Shown here piece after piece: positions 1 through 8,176 of a stretch of 64,000 nt of DNA. The DNA is from Paracoccus marinaquae (lineage in GTDB: Bacteria > Pseudomonadota > Alphaproteobacteria > Rhodobacterales > Rhodobacteraceae), in NCBI RefSeq assembly GCF_018860165.1, contig NZ_JAHKNG010000004.1, positions 1 to 64,000 on the forward strand, given 5' to 3'. A program made the position numbers and the translations under genes. The notes under the pieces were generated by a model. It worked only from the letters and a program-made list of their open reading frames with translations. It was not told the DNA's origin and made no database searches. Position 1 is the stretch's first letter; each line of letters starts with the position of its first letter.

Positions 1-479
1 GGCCGAAACGTCCGGGAATGGTTTGCGGCCCGCAACCAGTTCGCCATAATGTTCGGCGAGCGCTTCGCCGCTTGAGTATCTGAAACTGCATGGGCCGGAT
101 CAGATACACAGAGTTCCTGACACTCCCGATCCGCTTTGGCGATCTCCTTTCGAAACTCTCGGACGTCTTCGTTGAAGGTTTGCCGGGCGGTCAGCGCGGT
201 CTGGTTCGACGAGACCCGCAGCGCCTGAAGTGCCAAGAAGATCGTTGCGAGACCCGCAACGAATGCCACCGCAAGGCCTACGGTATTCGCATAGTAGTCA
301 AAGAACCCCCCGACCACCTCGCTCGCGTCGGCCATTACATCGCTCTTCGACAGTAGGCCGATCAAGCCAATTGATGCTGCCGCAGTCACTGCGACCAGGG
401 CCACCACCCCGAGACCGACACCCGCCGCAAGCCGCAGGGCTCCTCCGAAGCTGTCCGCCTCTATTTTCCAGAAGTTCAT
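1..479 (-). CDS. Partial two-helix membrane protein, unknown function
   Basis: An open frame starts at ATG 479 and runs off the left edge after about 159 codons without a stop. An AAGGA ribosome site lies 6 bases before the ATG. The protein begins MNFWKIEADSFGGAL, followed by a hydrophobic segment at about residues 16-45 and a second at about 66-90. The rest is a charged, probably cytoplasmic or coiled stretch (RQTFNEDVREFRKEIAK). This layout resembles small phage-defence-like or signalling membrane proteins, but no family is recognised. It uses more A/T-ending codons (ATA, GTA, TTG, CGA) than its neighbours, so it may be acquired. Only the N-terminal part is visible. Confidence 0.6.
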   Translation of the reverse strand, partial: MNFWKIEADSFGGALRLAAGVGLGVVALVAVTAAASIGLIGLLSKSDVMADASEVVGGFFDYYANTVGLAVAFVAGLATIFLALQALRVSSNQTALTARQTFNEDVREFRKEIAKADRECQELCVSDPAHAVSDTQAAKRSPNIMANWLRAANHSRTFR

Positions 480-902
480 TTAATTTCCTTAGTTTAGTCA
501 GACCGCTTCGCACCGGATCGTGGGGCCGTATATTGTCGATCGTTCTTTGGAAGACAACTTGATACGAAGAACTTTCGATGGATCGCTTCAACCCTGAACG
601 GGAAAAGGCATGGAGCGAAGGTTCGCGGTCAGGGCCGAGTCGCAGGAGTTTCCGAACAATCAAGTCCATGGCGCCAAGCGCATCGCGGCAGGGCATTTGG
701 TGTCTTTAGCGTGCACGCTGTGTACAATCCGCCTCGAAGTCTGCAATGCACGGTAGAGCGGATCTTTGTGTCCACTTGCCAAACTGCACTTCCGCCCCCG
801 CCTCATTCCCAGTTCGTGTGGCCAGCACGCAGCGAAGGCCAACTGCGGGGACGCTCATCGGCAAATGCGCGCCGTCACGGCGCCTCCTGTCGCTTCCTCG
901 CC

Positions 903-1064
903 ATGCATCCCGGCGGCACCGAACCGGCCGATGAGGCGGTGCTGAGCGATCAGGGCAGGCTCGATCCGGTCATCGACAGGGTTTTTCACTTCGACCGGAT
1001 CGGCGAGGTCAACCGCTGTCTGGAACCGTACCGGGCCGGGGGCAAACTCGTCCCGGGCATGTGA
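903..1064 (+). pseudogene. 3' remnant of a zinc-type (MDR) alcohol dehydrogenase/quinone oxidoreductase
   Basis: The last 30 or so codons of a 117-codon frame read LDPVIDRVFHFDRIGEVNRCLE and end in GGKLVPGM. From memory of the family, medium-chain dehydrogenase/reductases end with a 'PVIDRVFPFDE..EAHRYLE....GK' pattern, where the VIDRVF strand and the following helix close the catalytic domain. Upstream, the same frame (711-902) does not resemble the expected Rossmann domain, so the rest of the gene has been lost. This is a decayed 3' end, probably left by a deletion. The assignment rests on a short motif and should be treated as moderate. Confidence 0.45.
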
Positions 1065-1240
1065 TGCGGCGCGGGCCTGTTGCAGCCTTTCGCGGGAACC
1101 GGCGCCGGCGTTGCGTTCTTGCCGCCTCCGGCGTGCGCAACCTGTGTACGGGCTGTGCACGCCCTGTGCACGCGCCGTGGACGGATCGTGCCGTCGGTTT
1201 TCCGGCATTTTCCGGCATTTTCGCGCCCCTGCCTGCGCCC

Positions 1241-1285
1241 GTGTTGCGCGGCGGATCCGGCGCAACACACGCCGCTGTTGCGCGG
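1241..1285. repeat. TGTTGCGC inverted plus direct repeat before the glycosyltransferase
   Basis: GTGTTGCGC at 1241-1249 is followed 10 bases later by its exact reverse complement GCGCAACAC at 1260-1268. A further copy of TGTTGCGCGG lies at 1276-1285. The repeat ends 28 bases before the start codon of the glycosyltransferase. It could be a regulator binding site or a hairpin in the 5' leader; there is no T-run to make it a terminator. Confidence 0.4.
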
Positions 1286-1312
1286 TGATTCCGAAGCGGC
1301 TAACTGACGCCC

Positions 1313-2536
1313 ATGCGCATCCTGTTCGTCCATCAGAACTTTCCGGGCCAGTTCCCGCATCTGGCCCCGGCACTGGCCCGGCGCGGCCATGAGGTTCTGG
1401 CCATGACCGACGAGAAGAACGAGCGCCCCAGCCCGGTCAGGACCGTCCGCTACAAGGCGCCCGAGCCGGTCACGACCAATGGCATGCTGGGCCGCAACTA
1501 TTCCGATTTCGCCGAACGGGGCCTTCTGGCCGCGCGCGGGGCGCGGGCCTTGCGCGACCGGCACGGCTTCACGCCCGACCTGATCATCGGCCATACCGGT
1601 TGGGGCGAGACGCTGTTTCTGCGCGAGATCTGGCCCGATGCGAAGCTGCTGGTCTATGCCGAACTGATGTATCGCACCCGCGGCGAGGATGTGGGCTTCG
1701 ACCCCGAGATGCATCCCGACAGCGACGAGGGGCGGTTCATGACCGTGGCCCGTTCCGCCCATCTGATCCAGGGCATCGTCCAGGCCGACGCGGCGATCGC
1801 GCCCACCCGCTATCAGGCCGACAGCTTCCCGCCCGAGCTGCGCGTCAAGATCACCGTGATCCATGACGGCATCGACACCACCCGGGTCTGCCCCGACCCG
1901 GAGGCCCGCCTGACCCTGCCCGACGGGCGCGAGTTGCGGGCCGGCGACGAGGTTCTCAGCTTCGTGTCACGCTCGCTGGAACCCTATCGCGGCTTTCACG
2001 TGTTCATGCGCGCGCTGCCCGAGGTGCTGGCGGCGCGGCCCGGGGCGCAGGTGGTTCTGGTCGGCGGCGACGGCGTCAGCTATGGCAGCGCGCCGAAGGA
2101 CGGCCGCGGCTGGAAAGAGATCATGCTGGCCGAACTGGGCGACCGTCTGGACCTGTCGCGGGTGCATTTCCTCGGCCGCCTGCCCTATGCGCAATACCTG
2201 TCGCTGATCCAGCTGGCGCGGGTGCATTGCTACCTGACCTATCCCTTCGTGCTGTCATGGTCGCTGACCGAGGCGCTGTCGGCCGGCGGCTATGTCGTGG
2301 CCTCGGATACGGCGCCGGTGCGCGAACTGATCCGCGACGGCCGGAACGGCCGGCTGGTGCCGTTCTTCGATCTTGGCGCGCTGTCGGCGGCGCTGATCCG
2401 GGGGCTGGCGGGCGATCCCGATGCCCCGCGCCTGCGCGCCGCGGCGCGGCAGACGATCCTTGCGGATTACGACCTTGAGCGGCACAGCCTGCCGCGACAG
2501 ATCGAATGGGTGGAAAGCCACGACCCGATGCGGTAA
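1313..2536 (+). CDS. Glycosyltransferase family 4 (GT-B fold)
   Basis: This 407-residue cytoplasmic protein probably transfers a sugar from an activated donor to a surface polysaccharide or lipid. It starts [20 protein letters not shown], the N-terminal signature of a group of GT4 enzymes of Rhodobacteraceae and Rhizobiales. The donor-binding C-terminal domain shows a loop near residue 250 ([12 protein letters not shown]) and the region [22 protein letters not shown] at about 318-340, which contains the E-x7-E-like nucleotide-sugar site typical of GT-B enzymes. Length is normal. The gene ends 29 bases before cysS and may share its transcript. Acceptor and donor cannot be told from sequence, and no other polysaccharide genes are adjacent. 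Confidence 0.85.
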   Translation: MRILFVHQNFPGQFPHLAPALARRGHEVLAMTDEKNERPSPVRTVRYKAPEPVTTNGMLGRNYSDFAERGLLAARGARALRDRHGFTPDLIIGHTGWGETLFLREIWPDAKLLVYAELMYRTRGEDVGFDPEMHPDSDEGRFMTVARSAHLIQGIVQADAAIAPTRYQADSFPPELRVKITVIHDGIDTTRVCPDPEARLTLPDGRELRAGDEVLSFVSRSLEPYRGFHVFMRALPEVLAARPGAQVVLVGGDGVSYGSAPKDGRGWKEIMLAELGDRLDLSRVHFLGRLPYAQYLSLIQLARVHCYLTYPFVLSWSLTEALSAGGYVVASDTAPVRELIRDGRNGRLVPFFDLGALSAALIRGLAGDPDAPRLRAAARQTILADYDLERHSLPRQIEWVESHDPMR

Positions 2537-2565
2537 ACCCCGCCGACTGGCAGATGAGGCACGCG

Positions 2566-3998
2566 ATGGTCGAGATCCGGCTGACGAACACCCGCACCCG
2601 CAGGAAAGAGGTCTTCGCGCCGCTGGATCCGGCGAATGTCCGGCTCTATCTCTGCGGGCCGACCGTCTATGACCGCGCCCATCTGGGCAATGCCCGCCCG
2701 ACGCTGGTCTTCGACGTGCTGGTGCGGCTGCTGCGCCATCTTCATGGCGCGGATCATGTCACCTATGTGCGCAACATCACCGACGTGGACGACAAGATCA
2801 ACGCCGAGGCGCAGCGCCGCAAGCGCCTGGGCAGCCCGCTGTCGTTGGAGGATCTGATCGCCGAGCGGGCCGAGGAAACCATCGCCTGGTACCGCGCCGA
2901 CATGGCGGCCCTTGGCGCCGCCCCGCCCGATCACGAGCCGCGCGCGACCGAATATATCCCGCAGATGATCGCCATGATCGAGACGCTGATCGCGCGCGGC
3001 CACGCCTATGCGGCCGAGGGGCATGTGCTGTTCGACGTGCGCTCATTCCCGGATTACGGCAAGCTCTCGGGCCGTTCGGTCGACGACATGATCGCCGGCG
3101 CCCGGGTCGAGGTCGCGCCCTTCAAGCGTGACCCGATGGATTTCGTTCTGTGGAAACCCTCGGACGACGATCTGCCCGGCTGGGACAGCCCCTGGGGCCG
3201 GGGGCGGCCCGGCTGGCATATCGAATGCTCGGCCATGTCCGAGGCGCTGCTGGGGCCGAGTTTCGACATTCATGGCGGCGGCATCGACCTGCAGTTCCCG
3301 CATCACGAGAACGAGGTCGCGCAAAGCTGCTGCGCCCACCCGCAGGCGTCCTTCGCCCAGGTCTGGCTGCATAACGAGATGCTGCAGGTCGAGGGCAAGA
3401 AGATGTCCAAGTCGCTGGGCAATTTCTTCACCGTGCGCGATCTTCTGGATCGCGGCGTGCCGGGCGAGGTGATCCGCTTTGTCATGCTGTCGACGCATTA
3501 CCGCAAGCCGATGGACTGGACCGAGACGAAGCGCGCGGAAGCCGAAGCGGTGCTTCGGCGGTGGCGTGGGGGGGGGGGGGGGGGGGTGGGCTCGCGGCGG
3601 GCATCGAGCCCGCCGCGAGCCCGGCGCCCGCCGTCATCGCCGCGCTGGCCGACGACCTGAACACCGCGGGCGCCATTGCGGTGTTGCACGAGCTGGCCGG
3701 GCAGGGCGATGCCGCGAACCTGCTGGCGGGGGCGCATCTGCTGGGGCTGCTGCTGCCCGGGATGGGTGGCTGGGCCGAGGCCGGCGAAGACGCCGCCGCG
3801 CGGATCGAGGCGCTGCTGGTGGCGCGGGCCGCGGCGCGCAAGGCCCGCGATTTCGCCCGTGCAGACGCGATCCGCGACGGCTTTGCCGCCGCCGGGGTCG
3901 AGGTCAAGGACACGCCGCAGGGGGCGGAATGGTCGCTGACACCGGGCTATGATGCCTCCCGTCTGGCCGATCTGGCCCGGAGCCTTGGCGCATCGTGA
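2566..3998 (+). CDS. cysS: Cysteinyl-tRNA synthetase, reading frame interrupted at a poly-G tract
   Basis: The protein charges tRNA-Cys with cysteine in the cytoplasm. The start is ATG 2566 with GAGG 7 bases upstream; an in-frame ATG at 2506 lies inside the previous gene and is less likely. Class I hallmarks are clear: [16 protein letters not shown] (HIGH loop, with a zinc-ligand Cys), WHIECSAMS and HHENEVAQ (further zinc ligands), and KKMSKSLGN (KMSKS loop). The initial frame ends at 3660 in nonsense after the run of 19 G at 3568-3586. The missing C-terminal part ([13 protein letters not shown] onward to RSLGAS) continues one frame back, to the stop at 3996-3998. Full length would be about 477 residues, normal for CysS. 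The truncated form (364 residues) would lack the anticodon-binding domain. A -1 shift, or one extra G in the true sequence, restores the frame. CysS is normally essential, so either the assembly miscounts G or slippage occurs. Confidence 0.85.
3568..3622 (+). repeat. 19-G homopolymer followed by a perfect 15-bp hairpin inside cysS
   Basis: Nineteen consecutive G residues occupy 3568-3586. After a single T, a perfect inverted repeat pairs 3588-3602 with 3608-3622 (arm GGGCTCGCGGCGGGC, loop ATCGA). It lies exactly where the cysS frame breaks. A slippery run followed closely by a stable stem is the layout of -1 frameshift sites. It is also a classic cause of sequencing and assembly error, and G-runs are classic phase-variation tracts. 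The sequence alone cannot separate these. Confidence 0.9.
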
Positions 3999-4765
3999 CG
4001 CTGGAGGTCTGCACCGAGACCCTGCGCCGCCAGGATCCCGACCGCTTTGGCGCCGTGCTGGTGGCCGAGCCGGCGCATCGGCCGGCCCTCATCACGCTTT
4101 ACGCGCTGAACCTCGAGCTTGCCCGGGCACCGTTTCAGGCCAACGAGCCGATGCTGGCCGAGATGCGGCTGCAATGGTGGATTGACCGGCTGACCGGGAT
4201 GGGGCGCGGCACGGCGCCGCCGCTGCATGATGTGCTGAGCCCGCTCTGGGAGGCCTGGGGGCAGGACGCCGGCGATCTGGTGCCGCTGGCCGAGGCGCGT
4301 TTTCGCGACTGCGCCCGCGAGCCGCTGAGCAATCCCGAGGCGGTGATTTCTTACGTCGATGCGACGGCGGGGGCGCTGATGTGGATCGCGGCGCAGCGGC
4401 TGGGCGCGCCGGTCGCCGCGCGCGGGGTGGTGGCCGATCATGCGCTCGGCGCGGGGCTGGCCAGCTGGCTGCGCGCCCTGCCACAGCTGCAGCCGCTGGG
4501 GCTGGGGCTGGAAGGGGCGCGGCCGCAGGACGTGCTGCGTCTGGCCGGAATCGCGCGCGAGTCGCTGCGCCGGGCCGCGCGTGGTCAGCGCGCCGTGCCG
4601 AAGGCCGTGGCCGCCGCACTCTATCCCGGTCCGCGGGTGCCGCGCTTCCTGATCGAGGTCGAGCGCGGCAATATCGACTGCTTCAGCGAAGTGCCCGAGA
4701 TATCCCCCTTCCAGCGGCGCGCCTCGCTGGCCCGGCTGGCCCTGACCGGGCGCTGGTGGCGCTAG
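3995..4765 (+). CDS. Squalene/phytoene synthase family protein
   Basis: The GTG start at 3995 overlaps the cysS stop by 4 bases (GTGA), suggesting translational coupling. The 256-residue protein belongs to the trans-isoprenyl diphosphate synthase head-to-head family. Visible features are the helix segment RPALITLYALNLELARA, then EMRLQWWIDRL and VISYVDATAGALMWIAAQRLG, which match the helical core of phytoene synthase-like proteins. The aspartate-rich DxxxD substrate motifs are not clearly present, so it may be a non-catalytic relative like NDUFAF6, a complex I assembly factor. No carotenoid genes are adjacent. Function is therefore open between an isoprenoid enzyme and an assembly factor. Confidence 0.75.
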   Translation: MTLEVCTETLRRQDPDRFGAVLVAEPAHRPALITLYALNLELARAPFQANEPMLAEMRLQWWIDRLTGMGRGTAPPLHDVLSPLWEAWGQDAGDLVPLAEARFRDCAREPLSNPEAVISYVDATAGALMWIAAQRLGAPVAARGVVADHALGAGLASWLRALPQLQPLGLGLEGARPQDVLRLAGIARESLRRAARGQRAVPKAVAAALYPGPRVPRFLIEVERGNIDCFSEVPEISPFQRRASLARLALTGRWWR

Positions 4766-4868
4766 GCCCGGACCGCGCCCGGCGCGAAAAAATCCTTCCC
4801 ATCACGGCCTTGCTGTGGAAGAAATTGACGAAGACCCGATTGAAGCGGGCTCCGACAGGGATCGTGAC

Positions 4869-5741
4869 ATGGCAAAATCCGGACTGGATGCAGAGGCAAG
4901 GCAGGGGTTGACCCTGATGGCGCCGCCATTCCTTTACGCGCTGGTCATCCTTGCCGCGCCGCTGCTGACCATCCTGACCTACAGCTTTCTGAAGGACGGC
5001 TATCTCGAGGTCATCCGCGAATTCACCCTCGACAACTATCTGCAGGTCTGGGCCGATCCGATCGTGCGCAAGATCATGCTGCGTTCGCTGTTCGTCTCGG
5101 CGCTGGTGACGCTGGTCACGGTCGCGCTGGCCTTTCCCATCGCCTATTACGTCAGCTTCATGGTCCGGCCCGAGCGAAAGTCGATGTGGCTGTTCCTGAT
5201 CACCATTCCCTTCTGGACCAGCTATCTGATCCGGGTGTTCCTGTGGAAGGTGATCCTTGGCTATAACGGCGTCATCAACTCGACCCTGACGGGGCTTGGC
5301 ATCATCGACGAGCCGCTGACCTTCATCCTCTATAACGTGAATTCCATCGTGCTGACGCTGGCCCATGCCTATGCGCCCTTCGCCATCCTGCCGATCTTCG
5401 TCTCGCTGGAAAAGATCGACCGGTCGCTGCTGGAAGCCGGGCGTGATCTGGGCGAAAGCCGGGCGATGACCTTCTGGCGGGTGACGCTGCCGCTGGCGAT
5501 GCCGGGGGTGATCGCGGCCACGCTGATCGTCTTCATCCCGACCATCGGCGACTATGTGACGCCCGAACTGATCGGCGGCGGCAAGATCCCGATGATCGCC
5601 AACCTGATCCAGGTGCAGATGCTGGCGCTGGACAACCGACCCCTGGGATCGGCGCTGGCGGTCACCGCGATGCTGATCGTCGCCGTGGTCAGCCTGATCT
5701 TCCTGTTCCTGAACCGCCGCTTCCTGAAGGTGCGGCAATGA
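4869..5741 (+). CDS. ABC transporter permease, PotB-like (polyamine-type)
   Basis: An inner-membrane permease of about 290 residues of the spermidine/putrescine (POPT) import class. ATG 4869 is preferred, with AGGGA 9 bases upstream; ATG 4815 is in frame but lacks a good site. Six membrane segments are visible, beginning PPFLYALVILAAPLLTILTY. The cytoplasmic EAA loop reads EAGRDLGESRAMTFWRVTLP near residues 195-215 and docks on the ATPase. The next permease starts within its stop codon. The substrate may be a polyamine, but related systems carry other cations or organic acids. Confidence 0.85.
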   Translation: MAKSGLDAEARQGLTLMAPPFLYALVILAAPLLTILTYSFLKDGYLEVIREFTLDNYLQVWADPIVRKIMLRSLFVSALVTLVTVALAFPIAYYVSFMVRPERKSMWLFLITIPFWTSYLIRVFLWKVILGYNGVINSTLTGLGIIDEPLTFILYNVNSIVLTLAHAYAPFAILPIFVSLEKIDRSLLEAGRDLGESRAMTFWRVTLPLAMPGVIAATLIVFIPTIGDYVTPELIGGGKIPMIANLIQVQMLALDNRPLGSALAVTAMLIVAVVSLIFLFLNRRFLKVRQ

Positions 5742-6559
5742 AGGCGGGGATGTTCCGGGGCAGCGGGCTGCGGCTTTACGCGCTGTTCTACCTGCTGTTC
5801 CTTTACGCGCCGATCCTGCTGCTGCCGCTGTTCGCCTTCAATTCCGGCACCATCATCGCCTTTCCGCTGCAGGGCTTCACCACCGACTGGTTCGGGCAGA
5901 TGTGGGAGAACGCGACGCTGCGCCGGGCGCTTGGCAATTCGCTGACCATCGCCGTCTCGGCCTCGGTCCTCGCCACCTGTTTCGGCATCTTCGCCGCCCG
6001 CGCCTCGACCCGGTTCAGCTTTCCGGGCAAGGGCGGCATCATGGGCTTCATCATGCTGCCCATGGTCCTGCCCGAGATCATCGTCGCCATGTCGCTGCTG
6101 GTCGTGCTGTTGGGCGTGGGGATCGAGCTGTCGATCCTGACCGTCATCTTCGGCCATACGCTGATCTGCATGCCCTATGCCATCGCCATCCTGTCCACGG
6201 CCTTTTCCAGCCTGGACAAGTCGCTGGAGGAGGCCGCCTATGACCTGGGCGAAACGAAATGGAGCGCGTTCCGCCTGATCACCCTGCCGCTGGTGATGCC
6301 GGGGATCGTCTCGGCGCTGCTGATTTCCTTCACCATCAGCCTGGACGAATTCATCATCGCCTTCTTCCTGGCGGGCAGCGAGCCGACCCTGCCCACCTAT
6401 ATCTTCAGCCAGCTGCGTTTCCCCAAGCAGATCCCGATGATCATGGCGCTTGGCACGGTGCTGGTGGCGCTGTCGATCTGCCTGCTGGCGATCGGCGAAT
6501 ATTTCCGCCGCCGCGGCAATGCGCGGATCGGCGGCAAAGAGACCGGAGGCTTCCTGTGA
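5738..6559 (+). CDS. ABC transporter permease, PotC-like (polyamine-type)
   Basis: The second permease (273 residues) overlaps the first by ATGA (4 bases) and overlaps the ATPase gene by GTGA, so all three are probably translated as one coupled operon. It has six predicted membrane helices, from LYALFYLLFLYAPILLLPLF onward. The EAA loop is EEAAYDLGETKWSAFRLITL at about residues 165-185. The C terminus is a short basic cytoplasmic tail. Family knowledge: PotB- and PotC-like subunits form a heterodimeric channel that receives substrate from a periplasmic binding protein, and none is encoded in this window. Confidence 0.85.
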   Translation: MKAGMFRGSGLRLYALFYLLFLYAPILLLPLFAFNSGTIIAFPLQGFTTDWFGQMWENATLRRALGNSLTIAVSASVLATCFGIFAARASTRFSFPGKGGIMGFIMLPMVLPEIIVAMSLLVVLLGVGIELSILTVIFGHTLICMPYAIAILSTAFSSLDKSLEEAAYDLGETKWSAFRLITLPLVMPGIVSALLISFTISLDEFIIAFFLAGSEPTLPTYIFSQLRFPKQIPMIMALGTVLVALSICLLAIGEYFRRRGNARIGGKETGGFL

Positions 6560-7698
6560 CAGAAACCCGCCACGATGTACTGGATGCGGCCCGGCCGATG
6601 ATCGAATGTCAGGATGTCCAGAAATACTATGGCGACTATCACGCCCTGCGCGGCATCAACCTGACCATCCGCGAGGGCGAGTTCTTTTCGCTTCTGGGGC
6701 CGTCGGGCTGCGGCAAGACCACGCTTCTGCGCACCATCGCGGGCTTCGAGGATATCTCGTCCGGTGCCGTGCTGATCGACGGCAACCGCATGGAGGAGGT
6801 GCCGGCGAACAAGCGTCCGACCAACATGGTGTTTCAGTCCTATGCGATCTTCCCGCATCTGACCGTCGCCCAGAACGTCGCCTTCGGGCTGCGCCGCGAT
6901 CCGCGCGGCAAGGACGAAAAGGCCAGGCTGGTCGATGAGGCGCTGGCGATGGTCGGCCTCAAGGGTTACGGCGCCCGCGCCGCCCATGCCCTGTCGGGCG
7001 GCCAGCGGCAGCGGGTGGCGCTGGCCCGCGCGCTGATCCTGAAGCCCAAGGTCCTGTTGCTGGACGAACCGCTGTCGGCGCTGGACCGCAAGATGCGCGA
7101 ACAGATGCAGGTCGAACTGATCAAGCTGCAGCGGCAGGTCGGCATCACCTTCGTTCTGGTCACCCACGATCAGGAAGAGGCGCTGGTCATGTCCGACCGC
7201 ATCGCCGTGATGTTCGAGGGCGAGATCGCGCAACTGGACGGCCCCGAGGCGCTCTATGCCCGGCCGGTCAACCGCCGGGTGGCGGATTTCATCGGGGTGA
7301 TGAACTTCCTGCCGGCGCGGATCCTGTCGGAGAACGGCGAGGGCGCGAAGGTCGAGATTGCCGGTCTGGGCGAGGTCGATCTGCCCGCGCGCCAGATCAG
7401 CCGCGCCAATGCCGATGACGAGGTCGTCATCGTCGGCTTCCGCCCCGAGACGATGACCCTGATCGGCCCCGGCCAGCCCCATACGCAGCCGCGAGAGACC
7501 GGGGCGACCATCGACGAGGTCGTCTATTACGGCGACATGACCTATTACGACCTGCGGCTGGACGGCTCGGCGCGGCTGGATGGCGGCGCGCGGACAGTGC
7601 GGATCTCGATGCGAAACCTCTTCGGCCGCGACGTGCAGGATGTGGGCACCCGGACCAGACTGGCCTGGTCGCCCGGCTCGCTGGTGCTGTTCCGCTGA
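6556..7698 (+). CDS. ABC transporter ATP-binding protein, PotA-like
   Basis: The cytoplasmic ATPase of the importer, 380 residues from GTG 6556 (an in-frame ATG at 6598 is an alternative). All nucleotide-binding motifs are intact: Walker A GPSGCGKTT (about residues 48-56), Q-loop FQSYAIFPH, signature LSGGQRQRVALARAL, Walker B VLLLDEPLSALD and H-loop VTHDQEEA. The C-terminal third (about 245-380) is the TOBE-type regulatory domain of the PotA/MalK group, with FRPETMTLI. It is the last gene of the operon; the next gene is convergent. Confidence 0.9.
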   Translation: MTETRHDVLDAARPMIECQDVQKYYGDYHALRGINLTIREGEFFSLLGPSGCGKTTLLRTIAGFEDISSGAVLIDGNRMEEVPANKRPTNMVFQSYAIFPHLTVAQNVAFGLRRDPRGKDEKARLVDEALAMVGLKGYGARAAHALSGGQRQRVALARALILKPKVLLLDEPLSALDRKMREQMQVELIKLQRQVGITFVLVTHDQEEALVMSDRIAVMFEGEIAQLDGPEALYARPVNRRVADFIGVMNFLPARILSENGEGAKVEIAGLGEVDLPARQISRANADDEVVIVGFRPETMTLIGPGQPHTQPRETGATIDEVVYYGDMTYYDLRLDGSARLDGGARTVRISMRNLFGRDVQDVGTRTRLAWSPGSLVLFR

Positions 7699-7776
7699 CT
7701 ACAGTCGAACCGGAATCCGGTGTCGCGGCGAAAGCCATGTTGCGATGGCGATGCTGAAACGGATGCCATGGCCGGC

Positions 7777-8118
7777 TCAGAAGGCTGCCAGTTCCGCCTG
7801 AACTTTCTTCGGCAGGCTTTGGCGGATGATGCGGTAGCTCGTCTCGATGCGATGACGCACCTCGTCCTCGGGACTGTCCAGCGGCAGTTCGACCCAACTG
7901 CGATGGAAATAGGCCGCGCGACGGGCCGGGCCGGCCTCGATCAGCATTTCGGCGGTCTCGATGCCGTCGGTCTTGACCGCGACCGCCCCGTTCACGGCGC
8001 CGATAGCGGCGAACATCTTGCCGCCGACCTTCCAGCAGTCATGCCCGCCGCCCCAGGGGTCGCTGACCGCGGCGCCGGGCAGGGCGGCGCAGATCCGGTT
8101 GACGATCTCGCGGCTCAT
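7777..8118 (-). CDS. MmcQ/YjbR family protein
   Basis: A 113-residue cytoplasmic protein of the MmcQ/YjbR fold (double-wing, similar to DNA-binding CyaY-like folds). Characteristic segments are SDPWGGGHDCWKVGGKMFA near the N terminus and HRSWVELPLD, then SYRIIRQSLPKK at the C terminus. Members are widespread and often annotated as DNA-binding, but their biochemical role is not established. It lies 58 bases downstream of the NAD(P)HX repair gene on the same strand and converges with the ABC operon. Confidence 0.85.
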   Translation of the reverse strand: MSREIVNRICAALPGAAVSDPWGGGHDCWKVGGKMFAAIGAVNGAVAVKTDGIETAEMLIEAGPARRAAYFHRSWVELPLDSPEDEVRHRIETSYRIIRQSLPKKVQAELAAF

Positions 8119-8176
8119 GACCCCTCACGCTTTTCCAGCCGGATCCGAATGCCGTCGTGGCATGGCTCGTTCTCCG

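Larger units (their letters stand above)
480..1312. other. Gene-poor region with oxidoreductase remnant and promoter-like repeats
   Basis: No intact gene is supported in these 830 bases. Bases 480-900 hold the probable upstream region of the leftward membrane gene, with an AT-rich patch near 525-560. Bases 903-1064 hold a decayed gene end, listed separately. From 1153 there are tandem short repeats: CTGTGCACGCC followed directly by CTGTGCACGCG (1153-1174), and TCCGGCATTT twice (1201-1220). A perfect inverted repeat GTGTTGCGC / GCGCAACAC lies at 1241-1249 and 1260-1268. These sit just upstream of the glycosyltransferase gene and may be its control region. Confidence 0.5.

Noticed and set aside
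480..902. Short ORFs in the gene-poor left end
   Set aside because: No ribosome sites, no domains and poor codon pattern; likely noncoding.
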